From Gaiella occulta (GTDB lineage: Bacteria; Actinomycetota; Thermoleophilia; Gaiellales; Gaiellaceae): 64,000 nt of DNA. The stretch spans positions 1 to 64,000 of the forward strand of contig NZ_QQZY01000002.1 of the NCBI RefSeq assembly GCF_003351045.1. Reading direction: 5' to 3'. Below are positions 1 to 7,324 of the stretch, piece by piece. The notes under the pieces are model-generated. The model did no database searches. It was not told the DNA's origin and was given only the letters and a program-made list of their open reading frames with translations. Numbering within the stretch: position 1 is the first letter of the stretch; each line of letters opens with the position of its first letter. A program made the translations under genes and the position numbers.

Positions 1-395
1 TGGACGGCAAATACCTGCTCTCCAGCTCGGACCCCGACCTGAGCGCGGAGGAGATCGCGCTCGGCTACAAGAACCTGCGCGAAGCCGAACGCTCCTTCCG
101 CGACCTGAAGACCACCTTGGAGCTGCGGCCTGTCTTCCACCGGCTCGAGCACCGCATCCGCGCCCACGTCGTCGTCTGCTGGCTCGCGCTGCTGCTGATC
201 CGGATCGCCGAACGGCAAAGCGGCCGCAGCTGGCGGCGGGTCGCGACCGAACTGCAACGCCTGCACCTCGTCACGCTCGAAGGCCCGGCCGGCGCCGTCC
301 AACAGACCACGGCACCGAGCGCGCCTCAGCAGGCGATCCTGGCCGCGCTCCAGATCGAGCCGCCGCCCCGCATCACCGCGCTCGAACCCGCCTGA
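1..395 (+). CDS. IS1634/IS4-type DDE transposase, C-terminal part (truncated by window edge)
   Basis: Only the last ~130 residues are visible, read from base 3 to a TGA at 393-395. The visible part has the C-terminal signature of IS4-superfamily transposases. Visible residue Tyr22 is followed by Glu29 and Lys36 in LREAERSFRDLK, with the E-(6)-K spacing that supplies the third catalytic acid. After it come RPVFHRLEHRIRAHV and a hydrophobic stretch, typical of IS1634 proteins. The upstream catalytic Asp residues and the left end lie outside the window, so it is not known whether the element is intact. No convincing right terminal repeat could be assigned without the left end. It is the only mobile element seen in the window. 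Confidence 0.8.
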   Translation, partial: DGKYLLSSSDPDLSAEEIALGYKNLREAERSFRDLKTTLELRPVFHRLEHRIRAHVVVCWLALLLIRIAERQSGRSWRRVATELQRLHLVTLEGPAGAVQQTTAPSAPQQAILAALQIEPPPRITALEPA

Positions 396-771
396 ACCGC
401 CGCCGGCGCCCCGGATCGCTGTAGGCACACGCCTACCAAGCCGCCAGACCGCTAAAACACCTGCTCAGAAGCCACTTCTACACCGTCAGCATGCCCATCG
501 ACTGCGGAACTCCGGCCAGAGCTTCCGGTGCCATCGGCCCGGTTGGCGGAGCTAGTGCGCCGTCTGCAAACGTTCGAGCCGCAAGGGGCGCGCGAGGCGC
601 GCCCGTTCAGGATCATGTCGCCCGGCCGCTGCGCAGCCGGGCGTCGTGCAGCGAGCATCGAGTGCGGCGTCTCGCACCAGGGCCTTCCGGTCGGCTGGCG
701 CTACACGTTCGCTGTCTGCGGAGGAGGGGTGCGGCGCCGAGGCGGCGTTGCGGCGGATACGGTGGAGGGCG
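396..771. other. Non-coding stretch between transposase and PHP gene, with two hairpins
   Basis: No credible gene is seen; the open frames here have arginine-rich shadow composition. Two perfect inverted repeats are present. One is GTAGGC/GCCTAC with an ACAC loop at 421-436, just after the transposase stop. The other is GGGCGCGC/GCGCGCCC with a GAG loop at 586-604. The first could be part of the insertion-sequence end or act as its terminator. The stretch probably holds the IS right end and the promoter region of the PHP gene. Confidence 0.45.
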
Positions 772-1530
772 ATGGCGGCTCCGGGCTTCGTCGACGTTCA
801 CGCACACGTCGTGCCGTCCGGCGATGACGGCGCCGCCTCGATCGAGCATGCGCTCGAGCTCTGCCGCATCGCGGTCGACGCCGGCACGCGCGTGCTGTTC
901 GCGACACCCCACGCGCACGCGCCGTGGGACCGCTATCCGCTCACGCCGGCGCGGCGGCGCACCTACGACGACGCGTTTCCCGTCGTCCGCGACGCCGTCG
1001 CCGCATGGGGGCTCGAGCTGCGCCGCGGCTTCGAGGTGTTCCCGACCGTGCTCGATCACGACGTCGACCCGCGCGACTACCGGCTCGACGGCACCGACGC
1101 CGTGCTCCTCGAGTTCCCCGGCTGGTGGCTCGACTACCCCGACCCGATCCCGATGCTCGTCGAGGCGGGCCGGCGCGCCGAGGCCGCCGGCCTCGTTCCC
1201 GTCCTCGCCCACCCGGAGCGCTGCCCCGCCGTCAGCGACGATCCCTCCATCGTGCGTCCGCTCGCCGAGCGGGGATGGCACCTGTGCCTCAACGCCCCGT
1301 CGCTTCTCGGCGACCACGGCGGCACCTCGGAGAAGGCGGCCTGGCAGCTGCTCGAGGACGGGGTCGTGACGATCGCCGCCTCCGATGCGCACGGGCTCGA
1401 GCGGCCGCCGCGGCTCGACCTCGCCTTCCGCGCGGTCGAGCGACGCTACGGGCGCGAGGCGGCCGTGCCGCTCTTCGACGGCAGCGTGCTGCCATGGGCG
1501 GATCGAGGCGCTGCTACCGTCGTCGTCTAG
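772..1530 (+). CDS. PHP-domain phosphatase, CpsB/YwqE-like
   Basis: This 252-residue protein resembles the PHP-fold tyrosine phosphatases that act on capsule-regulating kinases (CpsB, CapC, YwqE). Metal-ligand motifs are at the expected places: VDVHAH (His10, His12), ATPHAH (His47, His49), LAHPER (His147) and ASDAHG (Asp205, His207). The length matches the family. The ATG at 772 was chosen because the PHP motif begins eight residues later and GGAGGG precedes it; the longer frame upstream is arginine-rich and unlike protein. No polysaccharide or tyrosine-kinase gene lies next to it, so its substrate cannot be inferred. It could also be another PHP phosphoesterase. Confidence 0.75.
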   Translation: MAAPGFVDVHAHVVPSGDDGAASIEHALELCRIAVDAGTRVLFATPHAHAPWDRYPLTPARRRTYDDAFPVVRDAVAAWGLELRRGFEVFPTVLDHDVDPRDYRLDGTDAVLLEFPGWWLDYPDPIPMLVEAGRRAEAAGLVPVLAHPERCPAVSDDPSIVRPLAERGWHLCLNAPSLLGDHGGTSEKAAWQLLEDGVVTIAASDAHGLERPPRLDLAFRAVERRYGREAAVPLFDGSVLPWADRGAATVVV

Positions 1531-1573
1531 GAGCGGACATCTCGTCTGCGCCCCGACGAAAGGCGGACGGCCG

Positions 1574-1813
1574 ATGCAGGGGACGATGCTCTGGTTCAAC
1601 GACGTGAAGGATCTCGGTGTGATCGAGACGGAGGAGGACGGGCGCTTCGACGTCTTCGGGGAGGATTTCGAGCCGGGGCACAAGCCGGTCGGGCGCTGCA
1701 AGGGCACCCCTGTCACGTTCACCGCCGACGATGAGCAGCGGCGGGCGCTGCACGTCTCGGTCGTCCCCGAGCCCATCACCAAGCGGGCACGCTCGCACCG
1801 TCGCGGCGGCTAG
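1574..1813 (+). CDS. Degenerate cold-shock-domain protein
   Basis: This 79-residue protein begins with a recognisable cold-shock start ([15 protein letters not shown]) and lines up with the full-length cold-shock protein at 2944. The two nucleic-acid-binding motifs have decayed. RNP1, normally KGYGFI, reads KDLGVI, and RNP2, normally LFVH, reads FDVF. A basic tail ([10 protein letters not shown]) is added. The fold is therefore probably kept while RNA binding through the usual aromatic residues is doubtful. Such degenerate cold-shock proteins are known in actinobacteria without a settled role. The gene ends in a 4-base tail-to-tail overlap with tatA. Confidence 0.65.
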   Translation: MQGTMLWFNDVKDLGVIETEEDGRFDVFGEDFEPGHKPVGRCKGTPVTFTADDEQRRALHVSVVPEPITKRARSHRRGG

Positions 1814-2058
1814 TCGCGGGGCGTCTCGGACGAGCGCCGCTGCTCCGCCGGCTGCCCCGGCGGCGCGGCGCGAGGCGCCTCGGGGTCGTCGCCCGCCTCG
1901 AGCATCCGGCGCGGGTCGACCTCGGCGACCGCGTCCTTCACCTCGCGCACGCCGGTGCCGAGCCGGCGGGCCACCTGCGGCAGGCCCTTGCTGCCGAAGA
2001 GCAGCGCCACGATGCCGAGCAGGATCACGATCTCCCACAGTCCGAGGCCGAACGGCAT
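1810..2058 (-). CDS. tatA: Twin-arginine translocase subunit TatA/TatB type
   Basis: This 82-residue protein has the standard Tat layout: a short N-terminal membrane helix (about residues 5-21, [18 protein letters not shown]), the hinge [13 protein letters not shown], an amphipathic helix, and a polar Pro/Glu-rich tail. TatA subunits assemble with TatC into the pore exporting folded proteins. No tatC is nearby. The protein starts with few residues before the helix, as TatA does, but TatB cannot be excluded. TAGGAT at 2065-2070 ends 7 bases before the ATG with no Shine-Dalgarno, which fits a leaderless transcript. Confidence 0.85.
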   Translation of the reverse strand: MPFGLGLWEIVILLGIVALLFGSKGLPQVARRLGTGVREVKDAVAEVDPRRMLEAGDDPEAPRAAPPGQPAEQRRSSETPRD

Positions 2059-2067
2059 GCCGCGATC

Positions 2068-2739
2068 CTACAGACGCCAGTCGACGGGCTCGCGGCCGTC
2101 GCCGACCAGCAGCTCGTTCGCGCGGGAGAAATGCCGGCAGCCGAAGAAGCCGCCTGCGGCGCTATAGGGCGACGGATGCGCGGCGCTGAGCACGTGGTGG
2201 CGGGAGCGATCGACGACGCCGCCCTTCTGCTGTGCGTACTTCCCCCACAGCAGGAAGACGATGCCCTCGCGTCGCGAGGACAGTTCCGCCACGACCCTGT
2301 CGGTGAAGCGCTCCCAGCCCTTGCCCGCGTGCGAGCTGGGCGAGCGTGGCGCGACGGTCAGCACCGCGTTGAGGAGCAGCACGCCGCGTCGCGCCCACGC
2401 CGTCAGGTCGCCGCTCGACGGCGGCGCGACGCCCAGGTCGGATGCCAGCTCCTTGAAGATGTTCTGCAGCGACGGCGGCTGCGGTACGCCCGGCGGCACC
2501 GAGAAGCAGAGGCCCATGGCCTGGCCCTGCCCGTGGTACGGATCCTGGCCCAGGATGACGACACGGACGTCCTCGAACGGCGTCAGCGCCAGCGCGTTGA
2601 AGACGAGCGCGGCCGGCGGGAAGAAGCGCCTGCCCGCCTGCAGCTCCGCCGCGAGAAAGGCCCGCAGGTCGCGCATGTAGGGCTGCTCGAACTCGTCCCC
2701 CAGCACCGCACGCCAGCTCTCGTCGATCCGTGGCTGCAC
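2068..2739 (-). CDS. ung: Uracil-DNA glycosylase, family 1
   Basis: This 223-residue enzyme removes uracil from DNA in base-excision repair. The water-activating motif GQDPYHG (Asp66) and the His loop HPSPYSA (His188) are both intact, together with [10 protein letters not shown] and the LLLNAVLTV core. Length matches Ung proteins. The start is the GTG at 2739. TAGGCT (2746-2751) ends 7 bases upstream, so the message is probably leaderless. It lies 9 bases upstream of tatA on the same strand, but tatA has its own promoter-like box. Confidence 0.95.
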   Translation of the reverse strand: MQPRIDESWRAVLGDEFEQPYMRDLRAFLAAELQAGRRFFPPAALVFNALALTPFEDVRVVILGQDPYHGQGQAMGLCFSVPPGVPQPPSLQNIFKELASDLGVAPPSSGDLTAWARRGVLLLNAVLTVAPRSPSSHAGKGWERFTDRVVAELSSRREGIVFLLWGKYAQQKGGVVDRSRHHVLSAAHPSPYSAAGGFFGCRHFSRANELLVGDGREPVDWRL

Positions 2740-2856
2740 GTCGCAAGCCTAGAGCCTCGGCGCTGCTACGGTGCCCGCCCGCGAGGGGAGAGACGTGCGC
2801 GGGGCGCCGGTTGCGCAGGCCCGGGCGCCGTGATCCCGCCGGCTGTCGAAAACCGC

Positions 2857-2943
2857 TACGCTGATGCGGAAATCAGAGCGCGGTCCCGGAGGCACGACGC
2901 CTCCCTCACCCGTTCGACGAAGGGTGAGAGGAGGTGTTTTTCT
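2857..2943 (+). promoter_or_regulatory. cspA promoter and structured 5' leader
   Basis: A -10 like TACGCT (2857-2862) predicts a leader of about 75 nt. The leader holds two perfect hairpins. One is GGAGGC/GCCTCC with loop ACGAC (2888-2904). The other is CTCACCC/GGGTGAG (2905-2928), whose 3' arm runs into the strong ribosome site GAGAGGAGGTG (2926-2936). Long structured leaders that melt or refold on cooling are typical of cspA messages. Here the second stem could mask the ribosome site. Confidence 0.6.
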
Positions 2944-3147
2944 ATGGCAACCGGAACCGTGAAGTGGTTCAACGACGCGAAGGGCTACGGCTTCATCGCC
3001 CCCGACGAGGGCGGCAAGGATCTCTTCGTGCACCACAGCAACATCGCCGGCGAGGGCTTCAAGTCCTTGCCCGAGAACGCAAAGGTCGAGTTCGAGGCGC
3101 GCGAGGGCGCGAAGGGCCCCGAGGCGACGAACGTGACGCTGATCTAG
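2944..3147 (+). CDS. cspA: Cold shock protein CspA family
   Basis: This 67-residue single cold-shock domain acts as an RNA chaperone. It keeps both RNA-binding motifs, KGYGFI (RNP1) and DLFVHHS (RNP2), and the usual [11 protein letters not shown] start. The length is canonical. The ATG at 2944 follows the window's clearest Shine-Dalgarno (GAGGAGGTG). It sits upstream of infA, separated by a strong hairpin. The neighbouring protein at 1574 is its degenerate relative. Confidence 0.95.
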   Translation: MATGTVKWFNDAKGYGFIAPDEGGKDLFVHHSNIAGEGFKSLPENAKVEFEAREGAKGPEATNVTLI

Positions 3148-3154
3148 CGTCGCG

Positions 3155-3205
3155 GCGTTCCGGATCGCGCTCCGGGGCGAGGCGTCCGTCCTCGCCCCGG
3201 AACGC
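3155..3205 (+). terminator. cspA terminator hairpin with overlapping alternative stem
   Basis: A perfect 12-bp stem (3171-3182 with 3190-3201, 7-nt loop) follows the cspA stop. The sequence GCGTTCCGG at 3155-3163 can instead pair with CCGGAACGC at 3197-3205, which uses five bases of the terminator arm. The two folds exclude each other, so read-through into infA could be adjustable. No T-tract follows. Confidence 0.5.
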
Positions 3206-3242
3206 TCCGACACCGGACCCCACCGAGGGAAGGAGCGTCGCC

Positions 3243-3461
3243 ATCGGAGGCGAGGAGAAGATCGAGATGGAGGGCGAGGTGCTCGAGGCGTTCCCGAGCG
3301 GCATGTTCCGCGTCGGCCTCGACAACGGCCACGAGCTGATCGCCTATACCGCAGGGAAGATGCGCCGCTACCGGATTCGCGTGAACCCGGGCGACAGGAT
3401 CAAGGTCGAGCTGTCGCCGTACGACCTCAAGCGCGGCCGCATCGTGTACCGCTACCGCTAG
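3243..3461 (+). CDS. infA: Translation initiation factor IF-1, apparent AUC start
   Basis: IF-1 binds the ribosomal A site during initiation. The S1-like OB fold is complete, with [25 protein letters not shown] and [17 protein letters not shown]. The first in-frame ATG (3267) would remove eight conserved residues. Starting at ATC 3243 gives exactly 72 residues and aligns without gaps to the E. coli N-terminus (MAKEDNIEM against IGGEEKIEM). A strong ribosome site, GAGGGAAGGAG, ends at 3235, seven bases before this ATC. No ATG, GTG or TTG lies at a suitable place. The non-standard start is an inference from length and spacing. The stop overlaps the convergent gene by four bases. Confidence 0.85.
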   Translation: MGGEEKIEMEGEVLEAFPSGMFRVGLDNGHELIAYTAGKMRRYRIRVNPGDRIKVELSPYDLKRGRIVYRYR

Positions 3462-3913
3462 CGCTTCTTGCCCTTGCGTCCACGGGCGCCGGGCCGCTGC
3501 TGCACGATCATGCCCTGTGCTCCGCGCTCGACGCGGCGCCGCTGATCGCGATTGATGGGATCGGGCATCTGACCCTGCTCGCCGACGAGCTCCATGTATG
3601 CCCTGCGCTCCGCCGGCGTCAGCACCGCGAGCGCACGTTGAGCCTGCTCGGGCGTCTTGATCTCGCCGAAGCTCTGCATCTTCTTGATCGCGCCGGCGAG
3701 CTCGGGGTTCGACTTCTCGTAGGCGGCGACCGACATGCGCTGGAACCAGCGGCGCATGAAGCCGATCTTCGACAGCTGGTTCACGATCGGTCGCAGCGCC
3801 TTGCCGCCTGCGACGCGAGCGAGCACGAACACGAGCAGCGTCAGCAGCAGCAGGCTGCCGAGGATGATGAACGGCAGCAGGTAGAGGAAGCTGATCGCGA
3901 GCGGCGTGCTCAT
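3458..3913 (-). CDS. Membrane-anchored protein of unknown function
   Basis: This 151-residue protein has one strong N-terminal membrane segment (about residues 7-34, rich in Leu/Ile/Val/Phe), then a charged cytoplasmic region and a very basic tail ([12 protein letters not shown]). The middle part ([20 protein letters not shown]) looks helical. I do not recognise the family. Codon use and composition are those of a real gene. The start at 3913 follows TAGCAT (3923-3928) and a 49-base element repeated upstream of the phosphomannomutase gene. It converges on infA with a 4-base overlap. Confidence 0.65.
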   Translation of the reverse strand: MSTPLAISFLYLLPFIILGSLLLLTLLVFVLARVAGGKALRPIVNQLSKIGFMRRWFQRMSVAAYEKSNPELAGAIKKMQSFGEIKTPEQAQRALAVLTPAERRAYMELVGEQGQMPDPINRDQRRRVERGAQGMIVQQRPGARGRKGKKR

Positions 3914-3920
3914 GCCGGGC

Positions 3921-3969
3921 GCATGCTAACGAGGATCGTCCACCTGGCGCGGGCGCTGCATCCCGTCCG
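3921..3969 (-). repeat. Upstream repeat element, copy A
   Basis: Forty of 49 positions match copy B at 30434-30482. Both copies lie in the same orientation directly upstream of a minus-strand start codon, and each includes a TAGCAT -10 at its downstream end. The best-conserved block contains GGCGCGGGCGCT on the plus strand (about 3946-3957). This may be a shared promoter/operator type. Confidence 0.55.
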
Positions 3970-4028
3970 CCTTACCGGGCCGCTCCCTGCGCGGGAGGAT
4001 TCCGCCGCTCGTTGCGGAATCAGCGCCC

Positions 4029-4286
4029 GTGAAAGAGCAGAGCCACAAGGACGAGATGCGCGCGGCGCTGCGCGGGGACTTCGAGCGCCTGCGCTCGCGC
4101 CGCGACGGGCCGCTGACGCTCGAGATCGCGCCCGAGCCCGAAGCGCTCCCGGCACAGCCCGGCACCCCCGGGCGGCTCGACCATGTCGCGCACGGCGAGC
4201 CGGCGCGTGGGCCCGACGCCGCAGAGAGAGAGCTCGCTGCCTCGCCGCGCTCCGCCTGGCTGCAGCGCCTGCGCGGCCGGCGCTGA
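4029..4286 (+). CDS. Small hydrophilic protein, unknown
   Basis: This 85-residue frame starts with GTG at 4029 and encodes a highly charged protein (KEQSHKDEMRAALRGDFERL) with no membrane segment and a basic C-terminus (WLQRLRGRR). It fills the gap between the divergent membrane gene and the MFS carrier. Its amino-acid composition is more protein-like than the antisense frames. No family is recognised and no ribosome site is obvious, so it is only a probable gene. Confidence 0.45.
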   Translation: MKEQSHKDEMRAALRGDFERLRSRRDGPLTLEIAPEPEALPAQPGTPGRLDHVAHGEPARGPDAAERELAASPRSAWLQRLRGRR

Positions 4287-4316
4287 CCGTCGCGCCGATC
4301 GGCTAGCGTTGCGCGC

Positions 4317-5552
4317 GTGCTTCGTCGCCTCGCGCACCTGATCTGGGGCGCGGAGGTCGACCGCGCACTCCGTCCCGTCCTCGCCGTCACGCTGATCGGC
4401 TCCCTCGCGGGATCGAGCGCGTGGAGCTTCATGGGCATCTGGGCGATCGAGGATCTCGGCGCGACCTCCGCCCAGCTTTCCTTCGGCTATCTCGTCGGGG
4501 CGATCGTCGCCGGGCTCGTCGGCCACGCCGGCGGCCATCTCTCCGACCACGTCGGCCGCCGCGGGCTCATCCTCGCGGGCGAGGGGCTTCTCGCGATCAC
4601 CTTGCCGCTGTTCCTGCTCGCGGGCTCCGACGTGCTGCTCGGGTTGGGGTTGATGGTCGGAGCCGGTGCGCTCGGGTCGTTCGGCGGCTCTGCCGGGCAA
4701 GCCATGGTCGCCGATCTCGTGCCTCCGGAGCGCCACGAGGTCGCCTATGCGTCCGTACGCGTCGCGGCCAATCTCGGGGTCACGATGGGCCCACCCGCGG
4801 GGAGCCTCTTCCTCGTCGCCGGGGGCTGGCACGCGTTCTTCCCCGGAGTCGGCCTGCTCGCGGTCGCAGCCTGGTGGCTCGCGTTTCGCCTCCTGCCCCG
4901 TGGCGGCGCCTACGCGCCGACGTCGCCTCCGCAGCGGGGCTCGCTCGGGGTGATCGTGCGCGATCGGCCGTACCTGCTGTTCATGGCTGCAAGCGTGTTC
5001 TCGTGGCTCGTCTACGTCGCCTACGAGACCGTGCTGCCGGTGTCGCTCGTCGAGAGCCACGGCCTGCCGACGTGGGGGTGGGGGGTGCTCGTCGTGATCA
5101 ACCCGCTGCTCGTGACCCTCTTCCAGCTTCGCCTCACGCGCAGCCTCGCCCACGTCTCGATGGTCCCGAAGTGGGTGGCGGGCGTGCTGCTGATGGGCCT
5201 GCCGTTCCTCCTGCTCGGCGTCACCTCCGCGATCCCGGTGATCGTCCTCGTGCTCGTGCTGTTCGTGCTCGGGGAGATGCTGTGGGTGCCGACGTCGTCC
5301 GCGATCGTGGCCGGTCTCGCCCCGGACGACCTCCGCGGCGCCTACATGGGTGCGTTCGCAGGCACGGCCGCGACGGGATTCGCGCTCGCGCCGTTCCTCG
5401 GGCTCCAGGTGCGCGATGCGTCCGGGGACGCGGCGATGTGGTCGGCGTTCGCGGTCGCGGCCGTCGTCAGCGCGGCGGTGGGTGCGACCGTCTGCAGGCG
5501 CGCGGAGTCCCGCGCCGCGCCGCCGCCGCCGTCTGCTCTACTGGAAGGGTGA
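4317..5552 (+). CDS. Major facilitator superfamily transporter
   Basis: This 411-residue protein has about 12 hydrophobic segments and the MFS loop 2-3 signature (GHLSDHVGRRGLILAGE, about residues 73-89). The central loop carries PTSPPQRGSLGVIVRDRPYL. This is a drug/metabolite-exporter type of carrier; the substrate cannot be predicted. The GTG start at 4317 follows TAGCGT (4304-4309) at leaderless spacing of 8 bases. Its stop overlaps the next gene's GTG (GTGA), so the two are probably translated together. Confidence 0.85.
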   Translation: MLRRLAHLIWGAEVDRALRPVLAVTLIGSLAGSSAWSFMGIWAIEDLGATSAQLSFGYLVGAIVAGLVGHAGGHLSDHVGRRGLILAGEGLLAITLPLFLLAGSDVLLGLGLMVGAGALGSFGGSAGQAMVADLVPPERHEVAYASVRVAANLGVTMGPPAGSLFLVAGGWHAFFPGVGLLAVAAWWLAFRLLPRGGAYAPTSPPQRGSLGVIVRDRPYLLFMAASVFSWLVYVAYETVLPVSLVESHGLPTWGWGVLVVINPLLVTLFQLRLTRSLAHVSMVPKWVAGVLLMGLPFLLLGVTSAIPVIVLVLVLFVLGEMLWVPTSSAIVAGLAPDDLRGAYMGAFAGTAATGFALAPFLGLQVRDASGDAAMWSAFAVAAVVSAAVGATVCRRAESRAAPPPPSALLEG

Positions 5553-6082
5553 AGCGCGCCGAGCGGGAGACGATCCTCTTCCAGGGCGCCGTCAAGCCGG
5601 AGGCGCCGCGCCGCCGCCGCGAGCTTGCGGAGCTCGAGGAGGATCTCGGCTCGAGCCCGCTGCGTGGGCGGCGACTCCCCCTGCGGCTGCGCAACTTCCG
5701 CCCGGCGGCCGACGGCTATCTCGCGGCTCTCGGCGGGCCGCTCCCGTACATGATGCGGCTGCGCAGGATCGCCGAGTTGACGTCCGAGCACGAGCGCCGA
5801 CTCGAGCGGGAGCGGCGCGAGCTCGCGGTCGCGCTTCCCGACGAGGCGAAGTTCCGGGATGCCTGGAGGGCAGCGCTCGCGCGCTGGTCGTTCAACGAGG
5901 TGAACGACCTGATCGAGCGTCACAACGTCTACTACCCGGCCGAGTCGCGGCTGCCGATGGATCCGCGCACGCGCACGTACGCGCTCGTCAACGGCGAGGA
6001 CTACCGGCGCCGGCCGCTCGACGCCGCATGGGCGCTGGGGCGCTTCCCGGCCGACCGCGCGCTCGCCCTCACGGGCGCCTAG
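5549..6082 (+). CDS. Conserved hypothetical protein coupled to the MFS gene
   Basis: This 177-residue soluble protein begins at the GTG that overlaps the MFS stop. The N-terminal third is basic and helical (ERERRELAVALPDEAKFRDAW). The C-terminal half has a distinctive stretch, RWSFNEVNDLIERHNVYYP, followed by LPMDPRTRTYALVNGEDYRR. I cannot name a function. The coding signal is clear and the overlap suggests co-expression with the transporter. Its end overlaps the convergent methyltransferase gene by 14 bases. Confidence 0.7.
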   Translation: MKRAERETILFQGAVKPEAPRRRRELAELEEDLGSSPLRGRRLPLRLRNFRPAADGYLAALGGPLPYMMRLRRIAELTSEHERRLERERRELAVALPDEAKFRDAWRAALARWSFNEVNDLIERHNVYYPAESRLPMDPRTRTYALVNGEDYRRRPLDAAWALGRFPADRALALTGA

Positions 6083-6659
6083 CGCGAACGAGCGCGTCGA
6101 TCGCCGGGCGCTCGGCGCCGTCGACCTGCCGCAGCACGCGCTCCGCCTTCACGACCTCGAGGCCGGGCAGCTCGGCCGCTATCTGCTCCGGTGTGAACAG
6201 GAGATCGGGATCTTGTGGTCCCCCGTGCCCTTCGCTCAGGTTGCGCAGGTCGTGGCCGACGAGCAGGAAGGTGCCGCCGGCGGCGACGGCCGCGGCCGCG
6301 CGTTCCAGCACGACTCTGCGCTCCGCCGCCGGGATCTGCAGGTAGAGGACGAGCACGAGGTCGAACGCGCGCGCCGGCGGCTCCCAAGCGGTGACGTCGG
6401 CGTGGACGAGCGTCGGCGCGACGCCGCGCCGGGCAGCGATCCGCCGTGCCTTGTCGAGCGCCACCTCGGCGTAGTCCACGGCCGTCACCTCCCATCCGCG
6501 CTCGGCGAGCCAGAGGGCGTTGCGACCCTCCCCGCAGGCGAGGTCGAGCGCGCGCCCCGGCGCGATGTCCTCGGTCTCCGCGACGAGGAAGCGGTTCGGG
6601 GCTGCGCCCCACACGAGCCCGCTCTCGGCATAGCGGCGGTTCCAGTCGTCGCTCCTCAC
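6069..6659 (-). CDS. Class I SAM-dependent methyltransferase, TehB-like
   Basis: This 196-residue Rossmann methyltransferase has motif I DLACGEGRNA (residues 39-48), the acidic loop VTAVDYAEVAL, motif VHADVTAW and motif IV FDLVLVLYLQI. The SDDWNRRYAESGLVWG start and short length resemble TehB and small-molecule methyltransferases. The GTG at 6659 was chosen because the upstream extension is arginine-rich. The substrate is unknown; it could be a thiol, a metalloid or a small metabolite. Confidence 0.8.
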   Translation of the reverse strand: MRSDDWNRRYAESGLVWGAAPNRFLVAETEDIAPGRALDLACGEGRNALWLAERGWEVTAVDYAEVALDKARRIAARRGVAPTLVHADVTAWEPPARAFDLVLVLYLQIPAAERRVVLERAAAAVAAGGTFLLVGHDLRNLSEGHGGPQDPDLLFTPEQIAAELPGLEVVKAERVLRQVDGAERPAIDALVRARRP

Positions 6660-7324
6660 GTCGTCGCCGCCCGGGTCGCTGTGCCGAGCGTCGGGCCGAG
6701 GGCGGCGCCGCGAAGCACGCCGGCGGGCAGCGTCGAGAGACCGAGGTCGTCGACATGCCCGGGAGGCAGCGGAACTGTCATCCGAAACACCATCGCGTCG
6801 ACGAACACGATAGACCCGGCGCGGCCGGCGGCGCGGCGCATGGGCGAACGTCGTTCCCACCCGGACGCGTGCGTCCGCACAGGAGCACGACGAAATGCAC
6901 CGAGCCGGTGGCCCCCTCGTCCGGCTTTCCGACTGACCTCCGCCGAAGCGGCTGCCGGTCGGAGAGCCATCAACCTCGGGCGCTCCGTACTCGGTGCACG
7001 CCGCACACTACGGCGTGCCCGGAACGCCGTCAAGAGCCCGCTGGAAGAGATTTCCGCAATTTGCATACGTTTGCTGGAGAGCAGAAGAAAATTGCGCTCT
7101 CTCCGGCATGCTCTACAAAGGCGGGACCAGCAGTTCACCGAGCCGGGAGCGCTTTCGTCCACCGCCCCGGGTGACCTTCCGCTTCCGCGTACCGCCTCCC
7201 GGTGAGGCTTCGTCCTACTCGCGCCCCGTGCTCGGCGCAGTCGTGAATCTATGCTGGAGCGCCGGTCCCGATCAAGGGTGCCGGCGGATGGACTTCCCGC
7301 AAATTGCGAACGTCTGGAGAGACC
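6660..7324. other. Long intergenic region before the SDR gene, with duplicated operator-like sites
   Basis: About 665 bases hold no convincing gene. The part from 7040 to 7324 is visibly richer in A and T than its surroundings. It contains two copies of a ~28-base sequence: 7051-7081 (core GCAATTTGC) and 7294-7322 (core GCAAATTGC), both ending in TGGAGAG. The cores are reverse complements of each other. The second copy supplies the ribosome site of the SDR gene. The first may be a second operator or the remains of a duplicated leader. Confidence 0.45.
7298..7308. promoter_or_regulatory. Palindromic operator candidate upstream of SDR
   Basis: CGCAA-A-TTGCG is a perfect palindrome 16 bases before the SDR start codon. 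A related half-palindrome occurs at 7055-7064. The position suggests a repressor site for the catabolic island, but no regulator gene is adjacent. Confidence 0.4.

Noticed and set aside
421-436. Right terminal inverted repeat of the insertion sequence
   Set aside because: GTAGGC/GCCTAC is a local hairpin; without the left end in view it cannot be shown to be a terminal repeat.
2888-2928. Guanidine-II (mini-ykkC) riboswitch in the cspA leader
   Set aside because: Two hairpins exist, but the second lacks the ACGR loop and the downstream gene is a cold-shock protein, not a guanidine transporter.
3267-3461. infA starting at the ATG at 3267
   Set aside because: It would cut eight conserved residues and has no ribosome site, whereas the upstream ATC has both correct length and a strong site.
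6660-7324. Degraded gene in the long gap before the SDR gene
   Set aside because: No frame shows recognisable motifs on either strand; only the repeated operator-like sequences are supported.
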